Positions 1 to 13,081 of a stretch of 64,000 nt of DNA are shown here, piece by piece; within the stretch, counting starts at the first letter, position 1; each line of letters opens with the position of its first letter. The notes beneath the pieces are model-generated. The model was not told where the DNA came from. It saw nothing but the letters and a program-made list of their open reading frames with translations, and ran no database searches. The stretch is from Ptychodera flava (Eukaryota > Hemichordata > Enteropneusta > Ptychoderidae): NCBI RefSeq assembly GCF_041260155.1, contig NW_027248374.1:1-64000 (forward strand), written 5' to 3'. The position numbers were made by a program, and so were the translations under genes.

Positions 1-1961
1 CACCCGATCCAGACAAAATGAAGGCCGTCAGAGAAATGAGCCACCCTAGCGACGTGAAAGACCTGCAGAGCTTTCTCGGACTGGTAAACTACCTGAACAG
101 GTATATACCCTGCTTGGCAGAGCTCACAGCGCCACTACGGGACCTCTGCAAGCAAGATTCAGAATTCATATGGGGTCCTGAGCATGATCGCGCATTCAAC
201 CATATCAAAGCGGAGATCTGTGCAGCACACAACCTCCCATTCTACGATCCATGAAGCCGCTGACGCTACAAGTAGACGCGTCCAGCAGGGTGCTAGGTGC
301 CGCCCTCATACAAGACAAACGCCCGATCGCATTCGCGAGCAAAGCGCTGACTGATACAGAAACACGCTACTCAAATATAGAGAGAGAACTGCTAGGCATA
401 GTATATGGCCTAGAACGCTTTCACGAGTACGTCTTTGGTCGACGTGTAACGATTGAGACTGATCACCGACCACTGGTAAGCATCGTGAAGAAAAACATAG
501 CGAACGTCACCCCAAGACTCGCTAGGATGCTGTTACGCACACAGCCGTACAACTTCACGCTAGAGTATGTCACCGGAAAATGCGTGCCGCTAGCCGACGC
601 ATTGTCACGCGTTGACCCTGTGAAGGGGGAAAGGTGAAAGGCCTTGATGTAACGGTACACGAAATGCACTTTAACGCATCATCTGCACGACTTGATCAGT
701 TCCGTGAAGAAACTACACGCGACACCGAGCTCATGGCACTACGAGACGTCATCATGACGGGATGGCCAAACACGCGCTCAGAGTGCCCCGCCCACCTACT
801 ACCGTACTGGACATTTCGGGAGGAGCTTGGAGTGTCTGATGGAATCGTAGTTAAAGGCAACAGAATCGTTGTACCTCAGTCGCTACGCAAAATGGTACTA
901 GAGAAAATACACTTAGCCACCAAGGCATAGAGAAATGCAAACTACGCGCTAAATCGGTAGTCTACTGGGTTGGTATGTATAATGACATCGATAAAATAGT
1001 TCGTCAATGCTCTATCTGTCAGAAATACCAAGCATCACAACCCAAAGAGCCACTACACTCACACGATGTACCCCCAGGTCCGTGGCATACGCTGTCATCA
1101 GACTTGTTTCACTGGGAACAATCCACTTATTTGTTAGTGGCTGATCAATACTCGAAATTTCCATTGGTAAGAAAGTTGAACAATCTCTGCTCGAGATCGA
1201 TCATCAATCACCTGAAATCAATATTCGACGAGCACGGTATTTGCCAACGCCTACTCTCCGATAATGGCCCACAATACGATTGTCGAGAGTTCAAGGAGTT
1301 TGCTAGAAATTACGGATTTGAGCACGTACGTCATCACCTCATTTTCCATCAAGCAATGGCTTCATCGAGAGACAAGTACGCACAGTGAAGGACGTGTTTA
1401 CTAAAGCCTGCGAGACTGGCACAGACCCACATCTAGCGATGTTATGTCTACGAACAACGCCAATCGATCATAACCTACCGTCGCCGTGTGAATTACTGAA
1501 TTTCGCGCATGTATCGCTCTAACCTACCGAGCAAGATACCGACTGGTGTTAGTCGCCATGGCAACATCTTACAGCGGCGCCAAGACACTGTAAAGAGACA
1601 CTGGGAGCATAGTCGCCCATTGCCGGAACTAGCGCCACAACAACCTGTTCGCGTACAGAACCCGATCAACAGAACTTGGGAACCGGGCAGAGTTGTTGCA
1701 CGCACCGACGAACCACGTTCGTATACAGTTGAGACTCCAAGAGGCGTATACAGATGCAATAGACGCCACATCAGACCAACAGCGGAGAACTTCAGCGAGG
1801 AAGACTTGCGAACATCTGACTACGATGATAACCCCGTTGATACTGCGTCTGAACCGCATATCACAACGACGTCCACGCCCTTGAAGAAACCGGACTCAGC
1901 TGAACCTGTGGTCCGACGTTCACAACGTGTATCCAAGAGACCACAGCGTTTGGACTTATGA
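1..1961 (+). pseudogene. pol: Ty3/gypsy pol remnant, copy 1 (RT tail, RNase H, integrase)
   Basis: Encodes the C-terminal part of a Ty3/gypsy polyprotein resembling the Mag-like lineage: RT thumb region (QSFLGLVNYLNRYIP), RNase H with catalytic Asp/Glu/Asp/Asp in LQVDASS, IERELL, ETDHRPL and LADALSR, an integrase H-H-C-C zinc module (CSICQKYQ end visible), and integrase core motifs SSDLF and LSDNGPQYD. Compared with copies 2 and 3 the frame is broken by a lost base near 250, two lost bases near 632, one near 918, one near 1327 and one gained near 1502. The C-terminal segment (NRTWEPGRVVART...) ends at TGA 1959-1961. No gag, protease or RT palm is in the window. The breaks may be real decay or sequence-consensus errors. 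Confidence 0.9.
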
Positions 1962-2089
1962 ACTAGAGAGTCTGATCTCTTGTTGTTATTTCAGTGCCTC
2001 AGTATTGAGAGTTCTCATTGAATCGGAACGATCATTTTCATGAGATGGGACTTCTCTTTTTGAAGCACTGCCGTTCGTTTTCTTTTTTT

Positions 2090-2101
2090 AAACACAGGGG
2101 A
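2090..2101 (+). promoter_or_regulatory. Polypurine tract before the LTR (copy 1)
   Basis: AAACACAGGGGA lies directly before the TGTTGTG start of the LTR, where a retroelement polypurine tract (plus-strand primer) belongs. The same string occurs at 8871-8882 and 15684-15695 in the other two units. Confidence 0.65.
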
Positions 2102-2349
2102 TGTTGTGTTATTGAGTTAATTAATTTATGCATGCTGATTGTATCGTTTCATATATGCAAATGTAGTCACATGATAAAGTTCCCCGCCATCCGGTATATA
2201 TGCTCTCCCCACCATGGCATGGCGGATGCGCATGTAGCATGTCTACGTCTCTTGAATAAAGTTTACTTGTTGGTGTTCAACTAAACGTCAGTCGTCCAGT
2301 CGTCACAATCGATAGAATCGAACCCAAATGTTCACCCAAGAACGCAACA
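2102..2349 (+). repeat. Gypsy LTR, copy 1
   Basis: About 248 bp, beginning TGTTGTG and ending AACGCAACA (TG...CA). It is bounded on the left by a polypurine tract and on the right by a primer binding site. It contains a TATA-like box (2195-2200) and an AATAAA polyadenylation signal at 2255-2260, as expected for a U3-R-U5 LTR. The same sequence recurs at 8883-9127, 15696-15942 and as a solo copy at 23546-23788. Confidence 0.87.
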
Positions 2350-2367
2350 TGGTGTCAGGAGTGGGAT
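2350..2367 (+). other. Primer binding site, tRNA-Leu type (copy 1)
   Basis: TGGTGTCAGGAGTGGGAT is the reverse complement of a tRNA 3' end ATCCCACTCCTGACACCA, which matches metazoan tRNA-Leu plus CCA. It sits directly after the LTR. In a normal element this site follows the 5' LTR, yet here the LTR lies downstream of pol, so the order is pol-LTR-PBS. Similarity to the retroelement seems to stop about ten bases later. Confidence 0.8.
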
Positions 2368-3525
2368 CCAGCCGATAATCTGTATAATATCATCTACATA
2401 TCAAATTTATATCATTAATAATAGTGAATTATTATAGTTTACCTCCTAAAAGCATAGAGGCTCTATAGATTTGTTTTCTTTGTTCAAATTATCGTCAACA
2501 TTACCATTTCGATTATGATGTAAACTAGAACTTTTTCAACCAAGGGTTGATTAATGCGTTTCACACCAGGCATTGTCGAGATCCATGGCTCAAAATAAAG
2601 TTTACATCCATTTACCAAGCACAATGCAAGGTGCAATTACACTCTCGAGTGAAGTCGACCGTCATACACTTGCACAAAGAGAATGGCAACCACTGTCAAT
2701 TAAGCAATGGCATACCACATTACGGCACACATAGAAAACAGTCAGTTGACTCCGCATACGTTGGAGAGAACATGTCACAAAACTCTAATTTTAACGACTT
2801 TTTGTGTTTTACAACAGCAAGAACAATTATTTTGCGATGTTTGGCGGATTTTCAAGGGTTTTCAGAAAACAAAATTCACATAGTTGAAGGACTTAAAATT
2901 GTTGTAGGTGTGTACAGACGTAATGAAATACCTTTTCAAGCTTTAATTGTCCAGAGCTTAGTTAATTCAACCGCTGGTGCACTTGCCCATCGACGGGAAG
3001 CATATTAATTTTACTTGCCCAACGCAAAATTCACCAGCCACGGCCGGGCGTCGGGCGATAGGAATTTTTGAGCCCTGTACTGGCTAATGAATTGCAAGTA
3101 TTTACTATTATTTAAATCACGCAGGCTGCGGTTTTGCTTTGTTTTCAAAATGTCACAACATGCTTTTATCTTGTGCCTTATCACAGATGGCAACAACATG
3201 TCAATCTTCCCCCTCTACTGTCTATGGTCAAGTGTACAAAAGCTGCTGTCATCGATATGGGGATTAGCAAATCACAAGTTTGGATTCACGCTATGTTTTC
3301 ATTCATGCCAAAATGTCGCAATTAGTTGTTTTATTTTGCTAATGAGTTTTTCCGCCGTCAGACAACGCATTTTCCTTCAGTGTTCTTTCATTAAAGCCGT
3401 AGGATCGATGACATGATGACCCAAAATTTAGTGGTACAAAAGCACCACCAGAAAAAAAAATTGGTGGTAGATTGATAGGTTTTAGTGGCAAATGCCACCA
3501 TTGCCACCAATTATTTCGAACACTG
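2368..3525 (+). other. Non-coding part of the array unit
   Basis: No gene recognised. Bases ~2380-2510 closely match 61120-61250, which lies inside a TIR element at the far end of the window. A 49-codon ATG frame at 2585-2734 is broken in copy 2 and resembles nothing I know. Around 3420-3510 there is a run of CACCAC/GGTGGT inverted words. Equivalent stretches are ~9146-10299 in copy 2 and ~15961-17121 in copy 3. Confidence 0.7.
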
Positions 3526-4230
<705 letters not shown>

Positions 4231-5751
4231 AAGTCATTGACAATGACATAGTAATAGGAGTATTAGTCTTGATGGGGCAGGGAAATGTGGTCATTAAGAA
4301 GTATCACTGGATTGATATGTTGAGATCTATGGGCACATAGGTCTATGTCATTGTTCCCAATTTGAAACACATGAGGCATGTCTAAGTTATTGTTCTAATT
4401 GGGAAAAAAGATCAGACCTGTAGCTGTATTGGCCAGCCAAGAAATACATATGCGCATAATAAATGAGTAAAAGATGTCACATCTTAAGGTCTAATATCCT
4501 ATCAAAATTGAAGGGTATAGAACTTGTGGTTACTGAGATATGCATATATATATGTATAATCAAGGTCAAAGGTCATTGAGGTCACGTGACATTTTGAAAA
4601 AAAATGTATTGCTAATAAATCCCTATATGCCAAAAATCAGACCTCTACCTCTATTCGCTTGCCCAGAATTAGATATGTGCATAATAAATGAGGTAAAGCG
4701 TGTGTTGTCATAAGGTCTCCCATCCTACTAAATATAAAGGACATAGCACTTGTGGGACTTATTTATTGACATAAACGTATATTGTAGGTAAAAATCAAGT
4801 TCACATGACATTTTGTCAAAAAATTTCTATCCTATAGTTATCCCTATATACGAAAAATCAGACTTCCAGCTGTATTGGCTTGCTCAGAATTAGATATGCA
4901 CATAATTAATGAGGTACATTATGTGGCGTCATAAGGTCTCCCATCATACCAGATATGAAGGGTGTGGCACTTGTGGTTACTGAGTTATGGACAAATATGT
5001 ATATTTGAGGTCAAAGGTAATTGAGGTCACGTGACATGTTGTCAAAAAAAAATTGTATTGCTAAGTTATCCCTATGTACCAAAAATCAGACCTCTAGCTC
5101 TATTGGCTCGCTCAAAATTAGATATGTGCATAATTAATGAGGTATAATATGTGGCGTCATCCCATCATACCATATATGAAGGGTGTAGCACTTGTGGTTA
5201 TTGAGTTATGGACAAATACGTATATTTGAGGTCAAGGTCACCAATGTCACATAACATTTTGTCAAAATGTCTGAGATATCTGTGTGAAAGGATGGACGAA
5301 CGGACACAATGACCCGGACACCATGACCCAATCAATAAGCCCCCGGACTTCATCTGTGGGGACTAAAAACTGTGTCACTGCATCCCTTTTGCACTAGAAT
5401 ACGATGAGAAACTAAATTTTTATTTTCTTGGCCTTATACATGGGCGTCTACGGAGAACTGAATTATACATGGGAGTCTATGGAGAACTGCCTTATACATG
5501 GGAGTCTATGGAGGTGTAAACTGAAAAGTCCTCCTAGTCTAACACGACCAAATTTGATCGTATTGTGAAACAAATCGACGTGCATCTGTATGGGGTAGGG
5601 TACAATTCTTGTGCAAAGTTTGAAAGAAATTGACCAGGGCATGTCTCAGTCTGATGTCTGCGTGAACGGACGGACGGACGTACGCACGCACGCACGGACA
5701 GACGGACATGACCCAATCTATAAGTCCCCCCAGACTTCGTCCGTGGGGACT
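4231..5751. mobile_element. AGTCCCC/GGGGACT repeat element, copy 1
   Basis: Starts at AAGTCATTGACAATGACATAG and ends at CCGTGGGGACT. Inside are about four degenerate ~225 bp direct repeats (ATCAGAC landmarks at 4411, 4636, 4857, 5085), a GACGAACGGACA tail and a first GTGGGGACT near 5357, then three 27 bp repeats (CTTATACATGGGAGTCTATG, about 5433-5515), and a second tail of CGGACGGACG/ACGCACG repeats. The 5' inverted word AGTCCCCACTTG, present in the copy at 44342, is deleted here. No coding capacity is visible. Confidence 0.75.
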
Positions 5752-6262
5752 GACACACTTTCTTCGTGTCATTGATGGCCTTGATTTTCTTTGGATATTG
5801 ACTGGACACATTTATTAAAGACGTCACTTTAGCTTGTCAATGACAGTGAAATGATTTTTTTGCAGAAACTTGATCGGTCCAGCCAAGTACACATGCTTAC
5901 TCATAACAGCTGGACTGCGATGATCACAACATTGTCTTGTGATATTCCGATACAAAATTAAAATAATTTTATTAATATGTCGCATTGACTATAAAGTTGC
6001 AAATGTTTCCTTGGGTGTTGAAACATGTTAGCATAGTGTACGTGTTACAAATCAACACACCAAACAGCAATGTTCATGTAAGAACAACCTGCTTGATTTC
6101 CATGGACTTTCTGGTCCGCCCATCACACTGTTATGTCTGTTTCCCCTCTAGCTTCCGAAAATTCTTGGTAAATTTAAAAATTCAGTATCAAAAGTTTTGA
6201 GTAAATTTCAAAATTGATTGTATAAATTAAATTGTCAGTTATTAACAAATTCCTTTGGATGC
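5752..6262. other. Non-coding array segment
   Basis: No gene seen. AT-rich sequence between the AGTCCCC element and the CAGGGCTCC-ended element. A 71-codon frame at 5985-6200 recurs at 12804-13019 and 19574-19789 but has no recognisable domain. Confidence 0.6.
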
Positions 6263-6697
6263 CAGGGCTCCCCCTAAGTCACCAAAACGATTAGCCAACT
6301 CATTAGCCAAATCAAAAATCTTTTAGCCATTTTGAGTAACTTTTAGCCAGTTTATGATCTCGAGTGTGGCAACAGCTTTCTCGTCATTCAGGAGTCCCTA
6401 ATTTTACAAATCAAGACGTTTTGTATGATGTTCATGATGGTTTTTACATTAAAGAAATATGTGTTTAGTTTTTGCATTTATAATCTGTGTTTTTTGACAT
6501 TTCAGGGATAGAAATCCTTTTTCATTTTTGGTGGTAAACTTTAAACACCAGAAATAAAATTAGATAGCAGTTGAATTCTAAAAATCTGGTAGCAATGTTA
6601 GGTGTATATTACAAGTGGTACAGATTGAATATTTCTACCACATTCAGTTAGTATTTACAGTATGATAGCTTTGTGATAAGTTACAGGCTTCTCATGT
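6263..6697 (+). mobile_element. 5' part of CAGGGCTCC-ended DNA element, truncated (copy 1)
   Basis: Begins CAGGGCTCCCCCTAAG and contains repeated TTAGCCA words. It is cut at 6697 where the next array unit starts inside gypsy RT. The full element is seen only after copy 3 (19852-21439). Confidence 0.7.
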
Positions 6698-8740
6698 ATG
6701 TTTCAACGATGAGAAGTTGGTGGTACGATGTAAAAGCATCTTATTCTACACGGTCACATTATCGGCGAGAATGGCATTTCACCCGATCCAGACAAAATGA
6801 AGGCCGTCAGAGAAATGAGCCACCCTAGCGACGTGAAAGACCTGCAGAGCTTTCTTGGACTGGTAAACTACCTGAACAGGTATATACCCTGCTTGGCAGA
6901 GCTCACAGCGCCACTACGGGACCTCTGCAAGCAAGATTCAGAATTCATATGGGGTCCTGAGCATGATCGCGCATTCAACCATATCAAAGCGGAGATCTGT
7001 GCAGCACACAACCTCCCATTCTACGATCCGATGAAGCCGCTGACGCTACAAGTAGACGCGTCCAGCAGGGTGCTAGGTGCCGCCCTCATACAAGACAAAC
7101 GCCCGATCGCATTCGCGAGCAAAGCGCTGACTGATACAGAAACACGCTACTCAAATATAGAGAGAGAACTGCTAGGCATAGTATATGGCCTAGAACGCTT
7201 TCACGAGTACGTCTTTGGTCGACGTGTAACGATTGAGACTGATCACCGACCACTGGTAAGCATCATGAAGAAAAACATAGCGAACGTCACCCCAAGACTC
7301 GCTAGGATGCTGTTACGCACACAGCCGTACAACTTCACGCTAGAGTATGTCACCGGAAATGCGTGCCGCTAGCCGACGCATTGTCACGCGTTGACCCTGT
7401 GAAGGGGGAACCGGTGAAAGGCCTTGATGTAACGGTACACGAAATGCACTTTAACGCATCATCTGCACGACTTGATCAGTTCCGTGAAGAAACTACATGC
7501 GACACCGAGCTCATGGCACTACGAGACGTCATCATGACGGGATGGCCAAACACGCGCTCAGAGTGCCCCGCCACCTACTACCGTACTGGACATTTCGGGA
7601 GGAGCTTGGAGTGTCTGATGGAATCGTAGTTAAAGGCAACAGAATCGTTGTACCTAAGTCGCTACGCAAAATGGTACTAGAGAAAATACACTTAGCACAC
7701 CAAGGCATAGAGAAATGCAAACTACGCGCTAAATCGGTAGTCTACTGGGTTGGTATGTATAATGACATCGATAAAATACTTCGTCAATGCTCTATTTGTC
7801 AGAAATACCAAGCATCACAACCCAAAGAGCCACTACACTCACACGATGTACCCCCAGGTCCGTGGCATATGCTGTCATCAGACTTGTTTCACTGGGAACA
7901 ATCCACTTATTTGTTAGTGGCTGATCAATACTCGAAATTTCCATTGGTAAGGAAGTTGAACAATCTCTGCTCGAGATCGATCATCAATCACCTGAAATCA
8001 ATATTCGACGAGCACGGTATTTGCCAACGCCTACTCTCCGATAATGGCCCACAATACGATTGTCGAGAGTTCAAGGAGTTTGCTAGAAATTACGGATTTG
8101 AGCACGTTACGTCATCACCTCATTTTCCGTCAAGCAATGGCTTCATCGAGAGACAAGTACGCACAGTGAAGGATGTGTTTACTAAAGCCCGCGAGACTGG
8201 CACAGACCCACATCTAGCGATGTTATGTCTACGAACAACGCCAATCGATCATAACCTACCGTCGCCGTGTGAATTACTGAATTCGCGCATGTATCGCTCT
8301 AACCTACCGAGCAAGATACCGACTGGTGTTAGTCGCCATGGCAACATCTTACAGCGGCGCCAAGACACTGTAAAGAGACACTGGGAGCATAGTCGCCCAT
8401 TGCCGGAACTAGCGCCACAACAACCTGTTCGCGTACAGAACCCGATCAACAGAACTTGGGAACCGGGCAGAGTTGTTGCACGCACCGACGAACCACGTTC
8501 GTATACAGTTGAGACTCCAAGAGGCGTATACAGATGCAATAGACGCCACATCAGACCAACAGCGGAGAACTTCAGCGAGGAAGACTTGCGAACATCTGAC
8601 TACGATGATAACCCCGTTGATACTGCCTCTGAACCGCATATCACAACGACGTCCACGCCCTTGAAGAACCGGACTCAGCTGAACCTGTGGTCCGACGTTC
8701 ACAACGTGTATCCAAGAGACCACAGCGTTTGGACTTATGA
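6698..8740 (+). pseudogene. pol: Ty3/gypsy pol remnant, copy 2 (best preserved integrase)
   Basis: Starts inside RT at the block before FYGHIIG and continues through the RT tail, RNase H (~7035-7400; LQVDASS, IERELL, ETDHRPL), the integrase zinc module (IHLAHQGIEKC...CSICQKYQ, ~7685-7830), the integrase D-D-E core (SSDLF, LSDNGPQYD, GFIERQV, ~7860-8200) and a C-terminal module (NRTWEPGRVVART, RSYTVETPRG, ~8410-8560). Integrase and C-terminus form one open frame from about 7497 to 8666. Breaks: one base lost near 7360 (RNase H end), one near 7570, and one near 8667, which moves the frame past the usual stop (8738-8740) to 8822. There is no start codon of its own; in a live element it would be cleaved from a polyprotein. 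Confidence 0.92.
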
Positions 8741-8882
8741 ACTAGAGAGTCTGATCTCTTGTTGTTATTTCAGTGCCTCAGTATTGAGAGTTCTCATTGA
8801 ATCGGAACGATCATTTTCATGAGATGGGACTTCTCTTTTTGAAGCACTGCCGTTCGTTTTTCTTTTTTTTAAACACAGGGGA

Positions 8883-9127
8883 TGTTGTGTTATTGAGTTA
8901 ATTATTTATGCATGCTGATTGTATCGTTTCATATATGCAAATGTAGTCACATGATAAAGTTCCCCGCCATCCGGTATATATGCTCTCCCCACATGGCATG
9001 GCGGATGCCATGTAGCATGTCTACGTCTCTTGAATAAAGTTTACTTGTTGGTGTTCAACTAAACGTCAGTCGTCCAGTCGTCACAATCGATAGAATCGAA
9101 CCCAAATGTTCACCCAAGAACGCAACA
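8883..9127 (+). repeat. Gypsy LTR, copy 2
   Basis: 245 bp, TGTTGTG...AACGCAACA, preceded by the polypurine tract AAACACAGGGGA at 8871-8882. It carries the TATA-like and AATAAA motifs seen in copy 1. It differs from the other LTRs by a few single-base indels. Confidence 0.87.
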
Positions 9128-9145
9128 TGGTGTCAGGAGTGGGAT
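9128..9145 (+). other. Primer binding site, tRNA-Leu type (copy 2)
   Basis: TGGTGTCAGGAGTGGGAT directly after the LTR, identical to copy 1 and complementary to a tRNA-Leu 3' end with CCA. Confidence 0.8.
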
Positions 9146-10296
9146 CCAGCCGATAATCTGTATAATATCATCTACATATCAAATTTATATCATTAATAAT
9201 AGTGAATTATTATAGTTTACCTCCTAAAAGCATAGAGGCTCTATAGATTTGTTTTCTTTGTTCAAATTATCGTCAACATTACCATTTCGATTATGATGTA
9301 AACTAGAACTTTTTCAACCAAGGGTTGATTAATGCGTTTCACACCAGGCATTGTCGAGATCCATGGCTCAAATAAAGTTTACATCCATTTACCAAGCACA
9401 ATGCAAGGTGCAATTACACTCTCGAGGAAGTCGACCGTCATACACTTGCACAAAGAGAATGGCAACCACTGTCAATTAAGCAATGGCATACCACATTACG
9501 GCACACATAGAAAACAGTCAGTTGACTCCGCATACGTTGGAGAGAACATGTCACAAAACTCTAATTTTACGACTTTTTGTGTTTTACAACAGCAAGAACA
9601 ATTATTTTGCGATGTTTGGCGGATTTTCAGGGTTTTCAGAAAACAAAATTCACATAGTTGAAGGACTTAAAATTGTTGTAGGTGTGTACAGACGTAATGA
9701 AATACCTTTTCAAGCTTTAATTGTCCAGAGCTTAGTTAATTCAACCGCTGGTGCACTTGCCCATCGACGGGAAGCATATTAATTTTACTTGCCCAAACGC
9801 AAAATTCACCAGCCACGGCCGGCGTCGGGCGATAGGAATTTTTGAGCCCTGTACTGGCTAATGAATTGCAAGTATTTATTATTATTTAAATCACGCAGGC
9901 TGCGGTTTTGCTTTGTTTTCAAAATGTCACAACATGCTTTTATCTTGTGCCTTATCACAGATGGCAACAACATGTCAATCTTCCCCCTCTACTGTCTATG
10001 GTCAAGTGTACAAAAGCTGCTGTCATCGATATGGGGATTAGCAAATCACAAGTTTGGATTCACGCTATGTTTTCATTCATGCCAAAATGTCGCAATTAGT
10101 TGTTTTATTTTGCTAATGAGTTTTTTCCGCCGTCAGACAACGCATTTTCCTTCAGTGTTCTTTCATTAAAGCCGTAGGATCGATGACATGATGACCCAAA
10201 TTTAGTGGTACAAAAGCACCACCAGAAAAAAAAATTGGTGGTAGATTGATAGGTTTTAGTGGCAAATGCCACCATTGCCACCAATTATTTCGAACA

Positions 10297-10421
<125 letters not shown>

Positions 10422-11022
10422 CCATTCCACAATAAAGCGCAACTTTTATCATGTCCATCTTTGTGTCTGTGTCTTTTAAAACTGTTGCTGTACAATAACC
10501 TGTCTAAGGTATTTATAGTCAGCATTATACCTTGGGACATAGAAAAAATAGAATGGTAGATTATGAGCTAATAAAAATAGCGTCAATGATGACACTGTGC
10601 TCCTCAGTGCATTTAGCGGTAGGGATGCAAGGAGAGAGGTTTGGGAATGTTGCTGAGAAAGATGCAAAGAAAGGGTTGAAATGTGAAACTGTAATAAAAC
10701 ATATTGGTTTTTTAGCAGTGAGCGTCCAGCTTGGTAAACATGCCATCTTGTACATGAAGGCAAAAACATAATTTTCACATGTCCGCCAAACTTGGAATTT
10801 GCATAGATGTACATAGATCATCCAAATTGATTTATCTGCAAGATTTTGTATGTTCCTTGCTACAAAATTCTGACCCTATTGAATTATAACAGGAAAACAT
10901 GCACGCATGATTGGACAGTGTGGACTGTGTATTGGATGCACTACATCTGCCGTGATGATGGATTGCCAGACGACCACACTGCATCAAAGAACTGTAGTTT
11001 AAAACGAAAATATAATTCTAAA

Positions 11023-12570
11023 CAAGTCATTGACAATGACATAGTAATAGGAGTATTAGTCTTGATGGGGCAGGGAAATGTGGTCATTAAGAAGTATCAC
11101 TGGATTGATATGTTGAGATCTATGGGCACATAGGTCTATGTCATTGTTCCCAATTTGAAACACATGAGGCATGTCTAAGTTATTGTTCTAAATTGGGAAA
11201 AAAGATCAGACCTGTAGCTGTATTGGCCAGCCAAGAAATACATATGCCGCATAATAAATGAGGTAAAAGATGTCACATCTTAAGGTCTAATATCCTATCA
11301 AAATTGAAGGGTATAGAACTTGTGGTTACTGAGATATGCATATATATATGTATAATCAAGGTCAAAGGTCATTGAGGTCACGTGACATTTTGAAAAAAAA
11401 TGTATTGCTAATAAATCCCTATATGCCAAAAATCAGACCTCTACCTCTATTCGCTTGCCCAGAATTAGATATGTGCATAATAAATGAGGTAAAGCGTGTG
11501 TTGTCATAAGGTCTCCCATCCTACTAAATATAAAGGACATAGCACTTGTGGGACTTATTTATTGACATAAACGTATATTTTAGGTAAAAAATCAAGTTCA
11601 CATGACATTTTGTCAAAAAATTTCTATCCTATAGTTATCCCTATATACGAAAAATCAGACATCCAGCTGTATTGGCTTGCTCAGAATTAGATATGCACAT
11701 AATTAATGAGGTACATTATGTGGCGTCATAAGGTCTCCCATCATACCAGATATGAAGGGTGTGGCACTTGTGGTTACTGAGTTATGGACAAATATGTATA
11801 TTTGAGGTCAAAGGTAATTGAGGTCACGTGACATGTTGTCAAAAAAAATTGTATTGCTAAGTTATCCCTATGTACCAAAAATCAGACCTCTAGCTCTATT
11901 GGCTCGCTCAAAATTAGATATGTGCATAATTAATGAGGTATAATATGTGGCGTCATCCCATCATACCATATATGAAGGGTGTAGCACTTGTGGTTATTGA
12001 GTTATGGACAAATACGTATATTTGAGGTCAAAGGTCACCAATGTCACGTGACATTTTGTCAAAATGTCTGAGATATCTGTGTGAAAGGATGGACGAACGG
12101 ACACAATGACCCGGACACCATGACCCAATCAATAAGCCCCCTGGACTTCATCTGTGGGGACTAAAACTGTGTCACGTGGGGACTAAAAACTGTGTCACTG
12201 CATCCCTTTTGCACTAGAATACGATGAGAAACTAAATTTTTATTGTTCTTGGCCTTATACATGGGCGTCTACGGAGAACTGAATTATACATGGGAGTCTA
12301 TGGAGAACTGCCTTATACATGGGAGTCTATGGAGGTGTAAACTGAAAAGTCCTCCTAGTCTAACACGACCAAATTTGATCGTATTGTGAAACAAATCGAC
12401 GTGCATCTGTATGGGGTAGGGTACAATTCTTGTGCAAAGTTTGAAAGAAATTGACCAGGGCATGTCTCAGTCTGATGTCTGCTGAACGGACGGACGGACG
12501 TACGCACGCACGCACGGACAGACGGACATGACCCAATCTATAAGTCCCCCAGACTTCGTCCGTGGGGACT
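11023..12570. mobile_element. AGTCCCC/GGGGACT repeat element, copy 2
   Basis: Same structure as the copy at 4231-5751: AAGTCATTGACAATGAC start, ~225 bp direct repeats, three 27 bp CTTATACATGGGAGTCTATG repeats and an ACGGACGGACG/ACGCACG tail ending CGTGGGGACT. A short local duplication of GTGGGGACTAAAA near 12172-12198 is private to this copy. Confidence 0.75.
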
Positions 12571-13081
12571 GACACACTTTCTTCGTGTCATTGATGGCCT
12601 TGATTTTCTTTGGATATTGACTGGACACATTTATTAAAGACGTCACTTTAGCTTGTCAATGACAGTGAAATGATTTTTTGCAGAAACTTGATCGGTCCAG
12701 CCAAGTACACATGCTTACTCATAACAGCTGGACTGCGATGATCACAACATTGTCTTGTGATATTCCGATACAAAATTAAAATAATTTTAATTAATATGTC
12801 GCATTGACTATAAAGTTGCAAATGTTTCCTTGGGTGTTGAAACATGTTAGCATAGTGTACGTGTTACAAATCAACACACCAAACAGCAATGTTCATGTAA
12901 GAACAACCTGCTTGATTTCCATGGACTTTCTGGTCCGCCCATCACACTGTTATGTCTGTTTCCCCTCTAGCTTCCGAAAATTCTTGTTAAATTTAAAAAT
13001 TCAGTATCAAAAGTTTTGAGTAAATTTCAAAATTGATTGTATAAATTAAATTGTCAGTTATTAACAAATTCCTTTGGATGC

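Noticed and set aside
1493..1859. Minus-strand frames opposite the gypsy C-terminus (MWRLLHLYTPLG and similar; also 8249 and 15086)
   Set aside because: Antisense shadows of the pol C-terminal region.
2350..2367. Possible tRNA-Leu gene at the primer binding site
   Set aside because: Only the 18 bases complementary to the tRNA 3' end are present, with no cloverleaf around them.
2547..3199. Short frames conserved in all three array units (2547-3008, 3087-3416, 4053-4340, 5985-6200)
   Set aside because: Conservation only reflects the recent triplication; frames break in one or more copies and show no domain.
5534..5827. Frames rich in VRPSV/RACVRPSVR on the minus strand (also 12360, 19124, 47933, 57657-57999)
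   Set aside because: They come from the GGACGGACG/ACGCACG tail of the repeat family, not from a gene.
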